DNA of 64,000 nucleotides from Tremella fuciformis (lineage: Eukaryota > Basidiomycota > Tremellomycetes > Tremellales > Tremellaceae): NCBI GenBank assembly GCA_032768795.1, contig CP136497.1, positions 374,501 to 438,500 on the forward strand, written 5' to 3'. Below the pieces are notes generated by a model, which saw nothing but the letters and a program-made list of their open reading frames with translations, did no database searches and had not been told where the DNA came from. Both the position numbers and the translations under genes were made by a program. Shown in pieces: positions 21,793-31,521 of the stretch. How positions within the stretch are numbered: the first letter of the stretch is position 1; each line of letters begins with the position of its first letter.

Positions 21793-22625
21793 ATGTCCAG
21801 CTTCGCGTACAAGGACGAGGAAGAACTCCAAGCACCACCGACGATCAGAGTGGGATACTCAGTGCCCGTTCCAGATGGCTGGTCAGGCTTGAATACCACC
21901 GTTCACAAGACAGGTGAGGTCTTCAGCATCACTGACCTACCTTCGACGTCTGTAACAATCCGTATCGACGTTCCCGGCGGCTGGCGGCTAGCAAGGTCGT
22001 TTCCCAGTCGTCCAGGTAGACTGGTCCATCCCATGGTACTGTTATTCGCTCCCCCAGACTCCCAGCCACACAAGGGATATGCCACCTTAGAAGCTGTACG
22101 CGAGTATCAGCATCTATGGAGTCGCGCAAAGGAAGCGGTCAAGGGTGTCCGCACAAGCAATCTAACAGATATCGCCGCGTTCACTCTGATATCGAACATC
22201 GTGGACTGGTGGAATTGGTCTAGTGAGATCTACGAGACTGCGCTCCCAACCCCCTTCGATGAGTCGGAATGTGACTTTAAGGAAAGCTGGGCGGAAGAAG
22301 GACTTTCCATTGCGAAGGGGGATTCAGGAGGCTCGCCGAGACGTTGAAGCTCAGTCGCACAGATCCATCGGCGAATACATTCCAGAAGACATTGATAGAC
22401 AGCCAGGTGGGTCAAGTGAGCGATGCTATCAACAGTTGGCGAGCGCTTGCCCTCCTCGCACACCACCTTCAGTGTCAGACGGGGATACACCGCGACGAAC
22501 TCCTCCGGACGAAAATGGAGCCCTCAGCCGAAAACTCTTTCGTCGGAACTGTCGCGCAAGCGCTAAAGCGACCTTTGCCCGCTTATTTGGTCGACGGCTG
22601 GAGAACATGCTGTCTGAGTTTGTGA
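21793..22625 (+). pseudogene. Family B paralogue 2, reading frame broken
   Basis: The first frame (21793-22347, 184 residues) starts MSSFAYKDEEE. It holds a compact segment rich in Val and Gly (VGYSVPVPDGW) and the family helix FTLISNIVDWWNWSSEIY, then ends early at TGA 22345-22347. The expected continuation is in another frame (to 22625): FQKTLIDSQVGQVSDAINSW, then ALALLAHHLQ, matching the second conserved block of the family. No GT-AG intron of normal length links the two frames in the right phase. A five-G run at 22317-22321 is a possible site of an indel. Either this is a recent pseudogene or the assembly has an error here. Confidence 0.55.
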
Positions 22626-22918
22626 TTCTTCGACGTGTGCATTTTCGGCATCACAAGTATCCACATCTCTTGGCTGTTTAGATCATGTTCGACGCCAAAG
22701 GCAAAGTGCGTAAGGTTTGTCCAGTCCGCCCATCCTGGTGTCCCTTCAATTTCGACAGTCACCCCTTCTGGACCACTAGTCACCTGTCAGAGCCACTTTT
22801 ACGAGACCTGTACGATAGCAGAGTTCCTGTTGGCTCGCAAAGTATGCACACCATGCGTTTTTACATCTTGTGCCTTCCAAGTATGTTTGTGCTCCGTGCG
22901 CCCGTGTGTTACTTTCAT
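22583..22918 (-). CDS. Doubtful small gene antisense to the end of family B gene 2
   Basis: From an ATG at 22918 one frame reads HTWKAQDVKTHGVHTLR and later GWADWTNLTHFAFGVEH and SQEMWILVMPKMHTSKNHK, ending at 22583. Two in-frame stops lie about halfway, inside a 24-30 nt stretch with GT and AG ends (GTACAG or GTCTCG to TGACAG). That stretch is too short for a normal intron here. The downstream 66 codons look coding. Family unknown. It may be a decayed gene. Confidence 0.22.
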
Positions 22919-23493
22919 CACCGCAATCTCTTGGTGCAGTGGAAGCAAAACCCGCGCTCATGTATCGCCGCCTCCTATTGATGTACCAGAACTCGCTGTA
23001 CTCACTGTACGGTACTGCAAAAGGCCGTTTGTGTGATCGATGTGTGCGAACGAGACCGTTCGAAGGGTGATTCCACGCTGAAAATGTCTCCTGGCGTGGT
23101 ACGTTTCCGTGAGAGTAGACAATGAAGTACAGTATCAGTTGCTGATAACTCCAGGATACTCGGTACACCGTGAGGCCTTCATGCAGGGAAGAATAGCAGA
23201 GGTAGCGGGGACGCGGGTGGAGCGAGTATCAGGAGTCAGGACTTCAAGCTTCCTCCAGAGCCTCGTCAGGTTTCAACCCTATTCCCCTTCACGGCCCGCC
23301 GTGTCGTCAAGGCTAACTTCTCATACAGGAAGTCTACTGGTCGAGAAACAACCTGTGCCTCGAAAAGGAGGATGAGGCCGCTTTGCACGCAGTACGAGTC
23401 ACGGTTGTCCGCTCCTTTTCGCCATATTTACGCACAGGCTCTGTCTGGAATGCTTTCTTGAGAAAAGGGTGAGGGAGAGGGGGAGGGGTTTGA
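22919..23493. other. Spacer between family B genes 2 and 3
   Basis: No supportable gene. Composition is mixed, with several short open frames on both strands and no splice-linked coding blocks. The spacer runs into the poly-G tract at its right end. Confidence 0.4.
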
Positions 23494-23521
23494 GGGGGGG
23501 GGGGGGGGGGGGGGGGGGGGG
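23494..23521 (+). repeat. Run of 28 consecutive G
   Basis: Twenty-eight uninterrupted G residues, flanked by further G-rich sequence (about 23460-23530). The run lies 180 bp upstream of family B gene 3. Such a run can form G-quadruplexes and is prone to slippage. Its true length in the genome is uncertain, because sequencing of long homopolymers is error-prone. Confidence 0.9.
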
Positions 23522-23703
23522 AGGGGGGGTGAGGGCGACGAAAAGCTACGTGCGTTCCACAGTGTCTGCGGAAGGCCAGTAGCTCTAGCTGTGCAGACTC
23601 TGGGATCCCTCAAGCGAACAAATAGACGAACGGTAAGGGAAGATCTCTCAAACCAAACTCGCCACCCAATCCAATTCCACTGACAGTACCATCAACCCTC
23701 GAC

Positions 23704-24548
23704 ATGAACTTCAACAGTGCAAGTAACCCATACACCCTGGCCTACGGTTGGACGTCGCCCAATGCTGACAGCTCGTCTCGAGCCGCCGGTCGGCCTGACC
23801 CGAGCTCGAGAGGTGGCATGTCGACTACCTTGCCGCCCCTGTCTCATATGCAACATGGGATGATGACCACGAGCAATACCAGTGCCACCATCTCCTATGT
23901 ACCCCCTGCGCAGAATTGTCCTGAAGCGGATTACAGTAGGTGTTGGCTCAGTCTTCGCTATCTTACATCCGGTCGGCAGCCAACTGTTGAGCCACAGTCA
24001 CCTTCTGAGACATCCGAACTCGCAAAGAAAGGCCATGGAGCCGAAACGCCTCGAGGATCGCTCGCGTCGACGGATGAGCAAAGAGCCGCCTTTGGTGAAT
24101 GGTGGAGCAGGTCATCGCGTCTGTTCAACAGTTGGAGGAAGCCAACCCTAAGTGGCCGAATGAAAGCGCCGCAGATCATTTCGTCAGAGTTGTCAGGGCA
24201 CTGCCCCGAGCGCGGTGCTCAGCTGGGTCGAGACAAGGCTGGAAGACCTGGGTTCGCGTCATCAAGAGCTGCGCGGGCAAGCACCACGATAATCACGATC
24301 TCTTGACGAAAGCACAGCAATCTCAGCTTGACACGCTCAGATATTTCACCGCCCCACATTATGCAATGACCGACACCTATATCGGCATGGGCACCGCGAA
24401 CCCTTCCATGTCTAACGCTATCGCAACACAAGTACGGAAGAACCTTACTGCTACCCGCACACAACTTGATAATTGGATCCCCCTCGAGAAGCACGCAGTA
24501 TTTGCTCAGCTAACGCCGGAGCAAGCTCTGAGCCGAGGGGCATGGTAG
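23704..24548 (+). pseudogene. Family B paralogue 3, reading frame broken
   Basis: The upstream frame from the ATG at 23704 is Ser/Thr/Pro-rich and then carries the family helix EQRAAFGEWWSRSSRLFNS. After that the homologous sequence continues in a different frame (ending at 24548): PNESAADHFVRVVRALP, GWKTWVRVIKSC and the closing QLTPEQALSRGAW. These align with family B gene 5 (WKMWCRVVKTC and LNPDAALEQGAW). The shift must lie between about 24099 and 24165. The only GT-AG pairs there are 21-42 nt apart and give the wrong phase. The member is therefore broken or mis-sequenced. A GTAGGT donor-like site at 23936 does not solve it. Confidence 0.6.
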
Positions 24549-25382
24549 CCAGCACCGTAGCCGGACTTCCAGGGCAATGACCATCCATTTCTCTGCTTCT
24601 GTACACCTTCCGCTTTCTCACACGTACATATATGTAGCATATCGTTTCTCTGGCGCAGCTCCATATAATGGCACTTAGGTCAAGAAGTGTGGCCCAACCT
24701 TCGCCCCGGGAGTGAAGCGCGTTCACGCTTTTCATCTCGACCGCTGAAGGCAGATACCGTCTCACAGATCCAGGCGAGAACTTTGTGGTTTGGGCGGCAT
24801 GCGAGGGATGAAGGGGGGCCATCAAAGGAGATGGCATACAGGCTCGGGGATTCCCCTGGGTCGGCCCCATTGACCCTGCCCGAAAACCCCTCTGTGTGAT
24901 CGCCATGCTCCGTGCGTCAGGTTGACAGAAAATTTCGCTTATCCGGTGATACAGACTGCTGGCTCATAGGCTGACGATTGTTTGCATACGAGAGACACCG
25001 CATCCATCAATCTCCTACACATTCCAAAGCGACCCGGAGCGGCCTAGCATGACAGCTTGTCTGTACTGTAAAGCAGACAGTCTTACTTGTCGAAGGCGCT
25101 GGAACCAATGTGAGGAGTGAAGAGAACCCGTTTCGGACAACGCGTGCCTCCTCGCCTCTTGACCCGCCGACACAGGATTCACCTTCACGGTGGCCTTCCA
25201 GAGAAGGCGAATTCTAAAACGCAGCGGAAGTGGACGTGGGATGGTTCTGCAGGAGGTTGCGCAAAAGGACGCCATGAAAGGTCAACATGCGATAACACTA
25301 GACTTGCTGTACAAAAGGCGGCTTGGGGGATGAATAGAGGTACCTCGCAACCCAACAGCTCGACATCTCTGGAACATACAAC
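24549..25382. other. Spacer between family B genes 3 and 4
   Basis: No gene supported in 834 bp. Open frames on both strands around 25015-25386 are short and lack motifs or splice sites that would join them. Confidence 0.4.
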
Positions 25383-26072
25383 ATGAACTGGGAACATGCT
25401 TTTAGCGTCGCTGTTCACGGGCCGAGCAAGCTCAGCTACCCAAATAATTACGACAGTGGAGATCAATTGACAACGGATCAGACATTCTGTGATCACTCGC
25501 AGGCCGAGAGTAGGACACGCTCTTTACGCCCTGCTCGTTTCAAATCGATAGAAACAGACTCTCTTCAGACGCTAGGTGCGATTGAAGATGCAGCTCGTGA
25601 ATCTTATTTGTCAATGTGGTATAAGGTGTTGAAGACAAATATCGACTCCACGGCCGCCAAGGATACCCAGGAAAGCGCTGCTTGCGCAAAGACTGCAGGG
25701 GAGGCTCTTGCTCGGTGGTGGAATGCGACCTCGGCTCTGTACACCTATGTGGAACGAGCGGCTCAGAGGCAAATTTCTGCAGACAGCATTCCCGACTATG
25801 ATTCGGTTCGCCGGCTGATGGTTGGTGAATTCAAGGATACACAAATCGCCTCTTCCCTGGACCTTTACTGGCTATTGGTCGAAGGCTTACAGGAGCGGAT
25901 CAAGAAGAAACCTGAAGATATTGCTAAACTCAACGCTGGTGGCGCGGCTGGCTATGGATTGGGCGAGGTCATCACTCATGCCGGCTCTGAGATTCGCAGA
26001 TCGCTTTGGATATGGGAGTCGCAAGAGAAAGGCAAGACTCCGATTCCCACCGTTGCGCCTCATGATACCTGA
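25383..26072 (+). CDS. Family B paralogue 4, unknown function
   Basis: A single exon of 229 residues from the ATG at 25383. The N-terminal 65 residues are polar. A helix around residue 75 (ARESYLSMWYKVLK) precedes the family helix AGEALARWWNATSALYTYV near residue 110. The second block appears as SLDLYWLLVEGLQERI. The C-terminal third (YGLGEVITHAGSEIRRSLW) differs from the other members, so the end of the protein has been replaced or diverged. No signal peptide or membrane segment. The function is unknown; the alpha-helical, Trp-rich character suggests a small helical bundle. Confidence 0.65.
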   Translation: MNWEHAFSVAVHGPSKLSYPNNYDSGDQLTTDQTFCDHSQAESRTRSLRPARFKSIETDSLQTLGAIEDAARESYLSMWYKVLKTNIDSTAAKDTQESAACAKTAGEALARWWNATSALYTYVERAAQRQISADSIPDYDSVRRLMVGEFKDTQIASSLDLYWLLVEGLQERIKKKPEDIAKLNAGGAAGYGLGEVITHAGSEIRRSLWIWESQEKGKTPIPTVAPHDT

Positions 26073-26265
26073 TGTCATCATGTGGTCGAATCCCTTCTCT
26101 GAGTGCCACGAATGACCAACATTCGTGCTCTGCGTCTCCTCTACGGACCCGGTCGCCGCTGGCTGATAAAGGCGGTACTATTTTTGAGGTACTGTATAAG
26201 TAATATCTGGATGTACAACCATTGTTGACCTTGCACTTCTACCCAGCATCTCTCCCGCACGAACG

Positions 26266-26674
26266 ATGAAAGCACTCACAGTCGTTACGATGTTCTACTC
26301 GTCTGCTTCACTCTCTCGCCTCCTTCATACCATGCTCATGCACGGACGTCTGGACAGTCCCGGATCTGTTTGCAACCGAGTGCTCGGAGTCTGGTCCGTG
26401 CGCCAAGGGCTCCTAGAATTTGTTTCGTAAACTAACTAAGACTGGGAGCCGCAGGGACGCCACAGAGAATGCAACGTGCTTCTTCCGTTAGGTCGAGGTG
26501 GAGATTACAAGCAATGTTCCCCGCACAGACAGTCTGACTGCTATTTGTGGCTCCGGGTATGTAGGCAAGTGCAAAACCGCCGGTTCGCAACCTGGAGGAT
26601 GCGTTTGCGGCGAGGATGCTGTGTTCTTACCGGCTGCTTGTTGCATCGTTGACGAGATCCTCATTCGTGCCTGA
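26266..26674 (+). CDS. Hidden cysteine-rich small secreted-type protein
   Basis: The last exon is well supported. One frame ending at TGA 26672-26674 reads TDSLTAICGSGYVGKC, then GGCVCGEDAVFLPAACC, a C-x6-C-x9-C-x-C-x10-CC spacing typical of small fungal secreted proteins. Upstream the same frame gives SCTDVWTVPDLFATECS, joined over a likely 57-nt intron (GTGCGC donor, CTAAC branch site, CGCAG acceptor). The ATG at 26266 opens a hydrophobic, signal-like start (MKALTVVTMFYSSASLS), and a TATAAG lies 70 bp before it. I could not find a first intron with the right phase, so the 5' half is provisional and the gene could be decayed. It is not a family B member although it sits inside that array. 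Confidence 0.42.
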
Positions 26675-27130
26675 AAGATATTACTGCTTGACTCAAGGGT
26701 CTTCCGGCCGCACTCACCCTCCTCCGCGTAAGCGGACTCGCAAGTTCCCGTGCGGTAAAAGTACCTGATGGTCTGGACCTTCGCGCGGTCAGATTCGAAA
26801 CATATAGAGGCGGAGAGAGCAGGTTAACCCTGTACGCGACTTCCTATGAACCATTCAATTTCTACGCGTTTCTCCATGCCTTCTCCCTACATCATTCTGG
26901 ACCGCATTGGTGATACAGTATCCTAAGCGCAAGGCTTCTGGACGGAGTGGGTCATAGAGAAGACCAGTCGGACGAGTTTCGTCCTGAGCGTGACGTAAAC
27001 GAGAGCTGAAAGGACCGAAAGACCTCACATCCCACTTCCAGTTTGAGATAGCATAGCTTTAAAGGGTAGCCCGCCGCCGAGTCGCAGGAATGCCAGGTCC
27101 TCCGACTCTACTTTCACCCAGCCAGCGACA
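26675..27130. other. Spacer before family B gene 5
   Basis: About 450 bp without a supportable gene. It is presumed to hold the 3' UTR of the cysteine-rich gene and the promoter of the next family B gene. Confidence 0.4.
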
Positions 27131-28027
27131 ATGACCCCAATCTGGCCTCCTACGTACTCGTCTTACGATCGTTGCCGTTCCCAGATGACCAGACTATTGA
27201 GCCGGCCGCCGGACATTGATTTGAGGTTTCCCGAGAATCACACGATATCCACCACAGAATGCGCTCTCGCGACTGGAGGTTATTTCGCAATCACCCAGAA
27301 TTATGGGGCTTCGTGGCGCACACTCGAGTCCCTTGTCACTCATATTGAGGCGCATGCCCTTCTGGACCTTGCGACGATCGACGAGCTAGGGTCGGCGCTC
27401 CCACAAGAGCCCAAGACTGGCTCCTGCTCCTCTAGCATGGTCTGGAGTCATGCCCGAGAAGCCTTCAGTACGTGGTGGACGTTGTCGTCCTACCTGTATC
27501 GCGATACGTGCGTACTCCGGCCCAGGTCAGCCTCAGAGAACCCCAGCGACTACTTCAGCGAAATCATGAATGAGCCCCTGAAAGGTCCTCTGATCGATCA
27601 CGACTACCGCATAGCTTGGAAGATGTGGTGCAGAGTCGTCAAGACCTGCAGTACTCACAATTACCAAGAACGCGAGAATCTGAGTAACACCATGAAAAGC
27701 TTACACGTGGCTTGGCAAAGCGCCCTGGCATCGATGGACCAAACTAACACCATAGCCCCGGGCGCCTCTACCGTTTGTCGACATGGTGTGGAGTCTTTAA
27801 GGTTGGAAGGTATGCGTCTCCAGGAGCAACTTCGCAGTCTCTCCAAGATCACCGCACATGCTAAGATAGCGGTTCTGAATCCTGACGCAGCTCTAGAGCA
27901 AGGAGCATGGCCTGCAATGCTCAAAGTCGTGGAGAACCAGAGTCGGAAGGATCAGGCAAGACTCTCGGGGTCGACACCGGAAGACCCGATGCTGCTTTCT
28001 GGCTGTGCAACCAAAGAATCATGCTGA
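27131..28027 (+). CDS. Family B paralogue 5, unknown function
   Basis: A single exon of 298 residues, the best-preserved of the mid-array members. The order is: a polar N-terminus, WSHAREAFSTWWTLSSYLYRD near residue 113 (the WW helix), then DYFSEIMNEPLKG, YRIAWKMWCRVVKTCSTHN near residue 160, and LNPDAALEQGAW near residue 257, followed by a short polar tail. It is closest to the broken gene 3, sharing the DYF/DHF block, the W-x2-W-x-RV block and the closing LnPe-GAW block. No signal peptide, membrane segment or named domain is visible. Confidence 0.7.
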   Translation: MTPIWPPTYSSYDRCRSQMTRLLSRPPDIDLRFPENHTISTTECALATGGYFAITQNYGASWRTLESLVTHIEAHALLDLATIDELGSALPQEPKTGSCSSSMVWSHAREAFSTWWTLSSYLYRDTCVLRPRSASENPSDYFSEIMNEPLKGPLIDHDYRIAWKMWCRVVKTCSTHNYQERENLSNTMKSLHVAWQSALASMDQTNTIAPGASTVCRHGVESLRLEGMRLQEQLRSLSKITAHAKIAVLNPDAALEQGAWPAMLKVVENQSRKDQARLSGSTPEDPMLLSGCATKESC

Positions 28028-28347
28028 GAAGGCCTCGACCCTTCCGTATTGTTTATCATGTACTTATGTTCGGCCTTCGGGCACTACAGAGAAATGGGAA
28101 GGTGCTTGTATGGCGAATGGGACATACAGATAAACCCGCGCTTCTCATGCCCTTGGGGCGCACGGGACAGAATTTCTGGCATGAGTTTGAGGGGCAAATG
28201 ATCCATTTGTAGGCCTTTCAGCTTGATGCATATTAATGGACCAGCTATGTGATGGACGAAGGCCTATGAACTGTGCGCCATCTTCTCCTTGCCCCAGTGT
28301 GGGTCGTTGCGGTATTGGGGTACTCCTCGTATCGGTCGATCGAGCGC

Positions 28348-29208
28348 ATGATAGAGGTGCAAAGTGGCATCACCTGCTCCTTATTCAGCACATGCGAGTC
28401 TTGCAAGCGAAGTCTAAGCCCCGGACTCACAATCCCAGAGGAGTCCTTCGTGGCCACCATCGACCGAAGACGCCTGACACACCACCCACCCAAGGAGCTG
28501 ACGGTGTACCCCGCAATACATACCTCAACACCTCATCATGATGATCCTGTATGTGAAAATACCGAGTCACTCACCACAGCCGACACGGTCACTTCACCTC
28601 CCGATTCGACCTGCCCAGATGGGGCCCAAACGGTTCCATCCGGCTCAGCTTTGTCGAAAGACGTCCTCGCCCCCAGCTCGCCGTCTCAAGACGTGTGGGC
28701 TAGACTTTGGATACGAGCGCTGACGACGTTTCGCCAGTGGCAGATGGAGGAAGAAGGCTGCACTGAGACCGCTGCAGAGTCGTCTAAGCGCGCACAGGCT
28801 GCCATAAGGGCGTGGTGGGCGTACGGGCATGACATGTACAAGCGTGCGGCGATGGCAAGCTCCGTCAATCCGCGGTCTGATTTTCAGAAAGCGCACCAGA
28901 CGATCCTGCCCAGGCTGATTGCGACAAGTGCCCATCTGACTGGTTCCATGAAAGCGTGGCTTGACGTTTTGGGAGGTGTACGGGACAGTGGTTGCTTCCT
29001 GGCCTATCGGCATAGGGGCGTGCGCAAAGTTTTGCATGTCTCTCGCGCAGATCAGCAGTCCAAAGGCTACAAGATTGACAGCCATTCCCTCGCCACCTTG
29101 AACCCAGAGGAGAGGGACATGAGGTCCGAGGTCTGGAGAGCATTCTCTGGTTTGAGCTACCACGGAAGGTGGGATAAAAGCCTCTCCCGCCAGCACGCCC
29201 TTGCGTGA
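28348..29208 (+). CDS. Family B paralogue 6, unknown function
   Basis: The frame is open from 28273 but begins there without an ATG. The first in-frame ATG is at 28348 and gives 286 residues. An unseen upstream exon remains possible. The N-terminal 130 residues are Ser/Thr/Pro-rich. The WW helix is AAIRAWWAYGHDMYKRAAM. It is followed by SMKAWLDVLGGVRDSG, FLAYRHRGVRKVLHV and the closing LNPEERDMRSEVWRAFSGL. The last three blocks pair specifically with gene 7, so genes 6 and 7 are the youngest duplicates of the array. No signal peptide when started at 28348. Confidence 0.65.
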   Translation: MIEVQSGITCSLFSTCESCKRSLSPGLTIPEESFVATIDRRRLTHHPPKELTVYPAIHTSTPHHDDPVCENTESLTTADTVTSPPDSTCPDGAQTVPSGSALSKDVLAPSSPSQDVWARLWIRALTTFRQWQMEEEGCTETAAESSKRAQAAIRAWWAYGHDMYKRAAMASSVNPRSDFQKAHQTILPRLIATSAHLTGSMKAWLDVLGGVRDSGCFLAYRHRGVRKVLHVSRADQQSKGYKIDSHSLATLNPEERDMRSEVWRAFSGLSYHGRWDKSLSRQHALA

Positions 29209-29818
29209 CTGCAGCGGCCGTAGTTGTTCATAATCATAGGCTGGAGATTGCATAAGCCTGACTTCGGCCCGGCGATATTGTTGCAGCAGGGCATAGCGGA
29301 GATGTACAATGATCCCCGAGTACGAGTCCCACTGTATTATGCATGTACCTGTATCTGGCACAGTGAGCTGCGGGAAAGGACGACTAGATCGCCTTCGGTC
29401 ACGTTCCGTGCGCGAAGGCAATTGGAGTCACTCGCATATCCACTGGGTGAGGTGGGTTGGTCAGCAGGCGAACTTGGATGTTTAATAGGGTGTGAGAGCA
29501 TAACAAGCTTGAGGAACGCCGTCGCTCATACCTGAAACCAAGCTTCTTGTTGGCGAAGCCCGGCAAACCGTCGCAAAATGCGCCCCTCTGAAAGGAGATA
29601 CCGCTTCCTCCCAGCGTGCCAACGTACTTGGAAACCTTCAGCAGGCTTTGGCCTCACGTTTTCAACGAGAGGTGTCCTTCTCTTCCTTTTGTTGCGAAGC
29701 GTGCTCGGTACCGTAAGCTCAATTACCGCTTTCTGGTTCGAAGTTCTCAGCCCCATCCCAACAGTAATCACTGACGTCTCCCACCGTTCTGGTATACAGT
29801 AGCCTTCGGGCCGTGCAA
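29209..29818. other. Spacer between family B genes 6 and 7
   Basis: 610 bp with no supportable gene. Short open frames on both strands lack family motifs, and no hidden splice-linked coding blocks were found. Confidence 0.4.
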
Positions 29819-30589
29819 ATGACGCTTTCCGAACCGAAGGCTCTAGAGGAGCGCTTTGCTGAGGACAACTTGGACCCCAGATTGTTCAATGATCCTATCA
29901 CGGATCGCGCGTTCTGTCCCACGACATCCCCAACACATGCCCCGTCCGAGTCGAAAACCGGAACGCTCCAGAACACGACTCCCGACGATGAACTTGCGGA
30001 ACTGCATTCGACTCTGTGCGATCCAAATAAACCAGGCCGATGCGGTCTCTACACGAGTGCTGGGCGCGAAAAGGCGGTGACTACACAGCAGGCCTGCGAT
30101 GATACCGCAGACGCCCTCTTGACCCAAGCTCTCTTGGCCTTTGACCAGCTGTCCGCGTCTGAGCAGGGTTCCCCCGAGGCCGTCACACAGTCTGTTTGTA
30201 AGGCGCGAAAGGCCACAATGGAGTGGTGGGCGTACTGGCGCACGGCATACGCTGCGGCATCGGATCAAACGAAAGATCGCAATTCACACGGCTGGCAAAG
30301 AGTGCACGAGAAGGTCGTATTTTCCATGGCGTCAAAGAAGCAGCCCTGGGAGCCCAAGTCGTTCAAAACATGGTTGGGCGTCCTGAATCAGGTAAGATCA
30401 AACAACGGCTTCCGCGCTTATCGCTACGACCACCGCACATACATCCAGCATGTCTCGAGCATGTTTAATCCGAGCAAGAGCCAAAGGATCGACTGCCATC
30501 GTATTGCGATGCTGGAGCACGACGACGAACATCTAGAGAACGAGGTCTGGATCGCGTTCTCCCAACTCGCTAGCCAACACAACCGATAA
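29819..30589 (+). CDS. Family B paralogue 7, unknown function
   Basis: A single exon of 256 residues from the ATG at 29819. Blocks: CKARKATMEWWAYWRTAYAAA (WW helix near residue 130), SFKTWLGVLNQVRSNN, GFRAYRYDHRTYIQHV and LENEVWIAFSQLASQHN at the very end. The protein stops right after the last block, so it shows the minimal length of the conserved part. It is clearly paired with gene 6. The N-terminal 100 residues are acidic and variable. No known domain was recognised. Confidence 0.7.
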   Translation: MTLSEPKALEERFAEDNLDPRLFNDPITDRAFCPTTSPTHAPSESKTGTLQNTTPDDELAELHSTLCDPNKPGRCGLYTSAGREKAVTTQQACDDTADALLTQALLAFDQLSASEQGSPEAVTQSVCKARKATMEWWAYWRTAYAAASDQTKDRNSHGWQRVHEKVVFSMASKKQPWEPKSFKTWLGVLNQVRSNNGFRAYRYDHRTYIQHVSSMFNPSKSQRIDCHRIAMLEHDDEHLENEVWIAFSQLASQHNR

Positions 30590-31521
30590 AAACGTTCCAG
30601 TCGCCGCCCAGGTGCGAGATCTCGTAGCTCCTGATCTGCGGTCGTATCATGCCCATGTAAATGTGCTTCAGCGCCGATTCGGCCTGACAAGACGGGCTTC
30701 GTGAGCAGCTGCAGATCACGGGGTACCTTGATTACCCCAGATGCTCAACGGGGTCATGCTTTATCTCTCGATGAGCCAGCATCCGATGCACAGATCAAGG
30801 CGGCTCTCTGGCAATCTGACCCCGACGACATGTGTCATAGCACTCCTGACCCACAAAGTCCTCGACGGCGAGTCTTTGCGTGAAACAAAAACTGTACATA
30901 GCTCGTTCACAAAGAGCGGAGAGATCTTTCCATCCGATGGGACAAAGAACATGCGTCGACGCCGAGTGCCGATCGGATAGACAGACAGTCCCGGCCCTCT
31001 TGGCGGGGGCGTTTCTTCGGGCCGTCGGGACGTGCAGCGCCAAGCATAACAGGGTGATGGATGATCACAGGATGGACAAGCATGACGACGACAACGGAGA
31101 CCGTCAGGCCGATGTGGCGTCGGTTTAATCATGGATCAGCAACCCTAGTGTTCACCGACAAGTTAAGCTCAGTGTCTATATTGTGTTTGGCTCGTGGTCA
31201 ACAACACACTGGTCTGTCTGGTGTGAAAGCATGACATAGCAGGCGCTCATGTATAGAGGACCTCCAGGAGTCGTCGGGGCGCAAGACGCTCATTCTCTGA
31301 CAGGTGAAACACACACTCTAGGTTTCGTAGGTCCAGATTGTGGGGCATGTATTCTGCTCCGCGACACGAGCATCTGGGCGCTCAAGAGGCCGGCCACAAA
31401 CAATGCTCGGCGGCCTAAGTGGAATGATATAACAGGACGCATCAGACCCCTCGCACAAACAACCCCTCTTCTAGTCCCATCTCCACAACTCTCTGTACGA
31501 TTACAGACAGCTCGCCTCGAC
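30590..31521. other. Spacer after the family B array
   Basis: 932 bp without a supportable gene. A 123-codon minus-strand frame at 30761-31132 is Arg/Pro/Cys-rich with no motif and looks like chance. The right end should hold the promoter of the secreted protein at 31522. Confidence 0.4.

Noticed and set aside
26266..26674. Hydrophobin as identity of the cysteine-rich gene
   Set aside because: The hydrophobin pattern needs eight Cys with two CC pairs in order C-CC-C-C-CC-C. Only one CC pair, at the end, is present.
30761..31132. 123-codon minus-strand frame after the family B array
   Set aside because: Arg/Pro/Cys-rich with no family motif, no start context and no splice partners.
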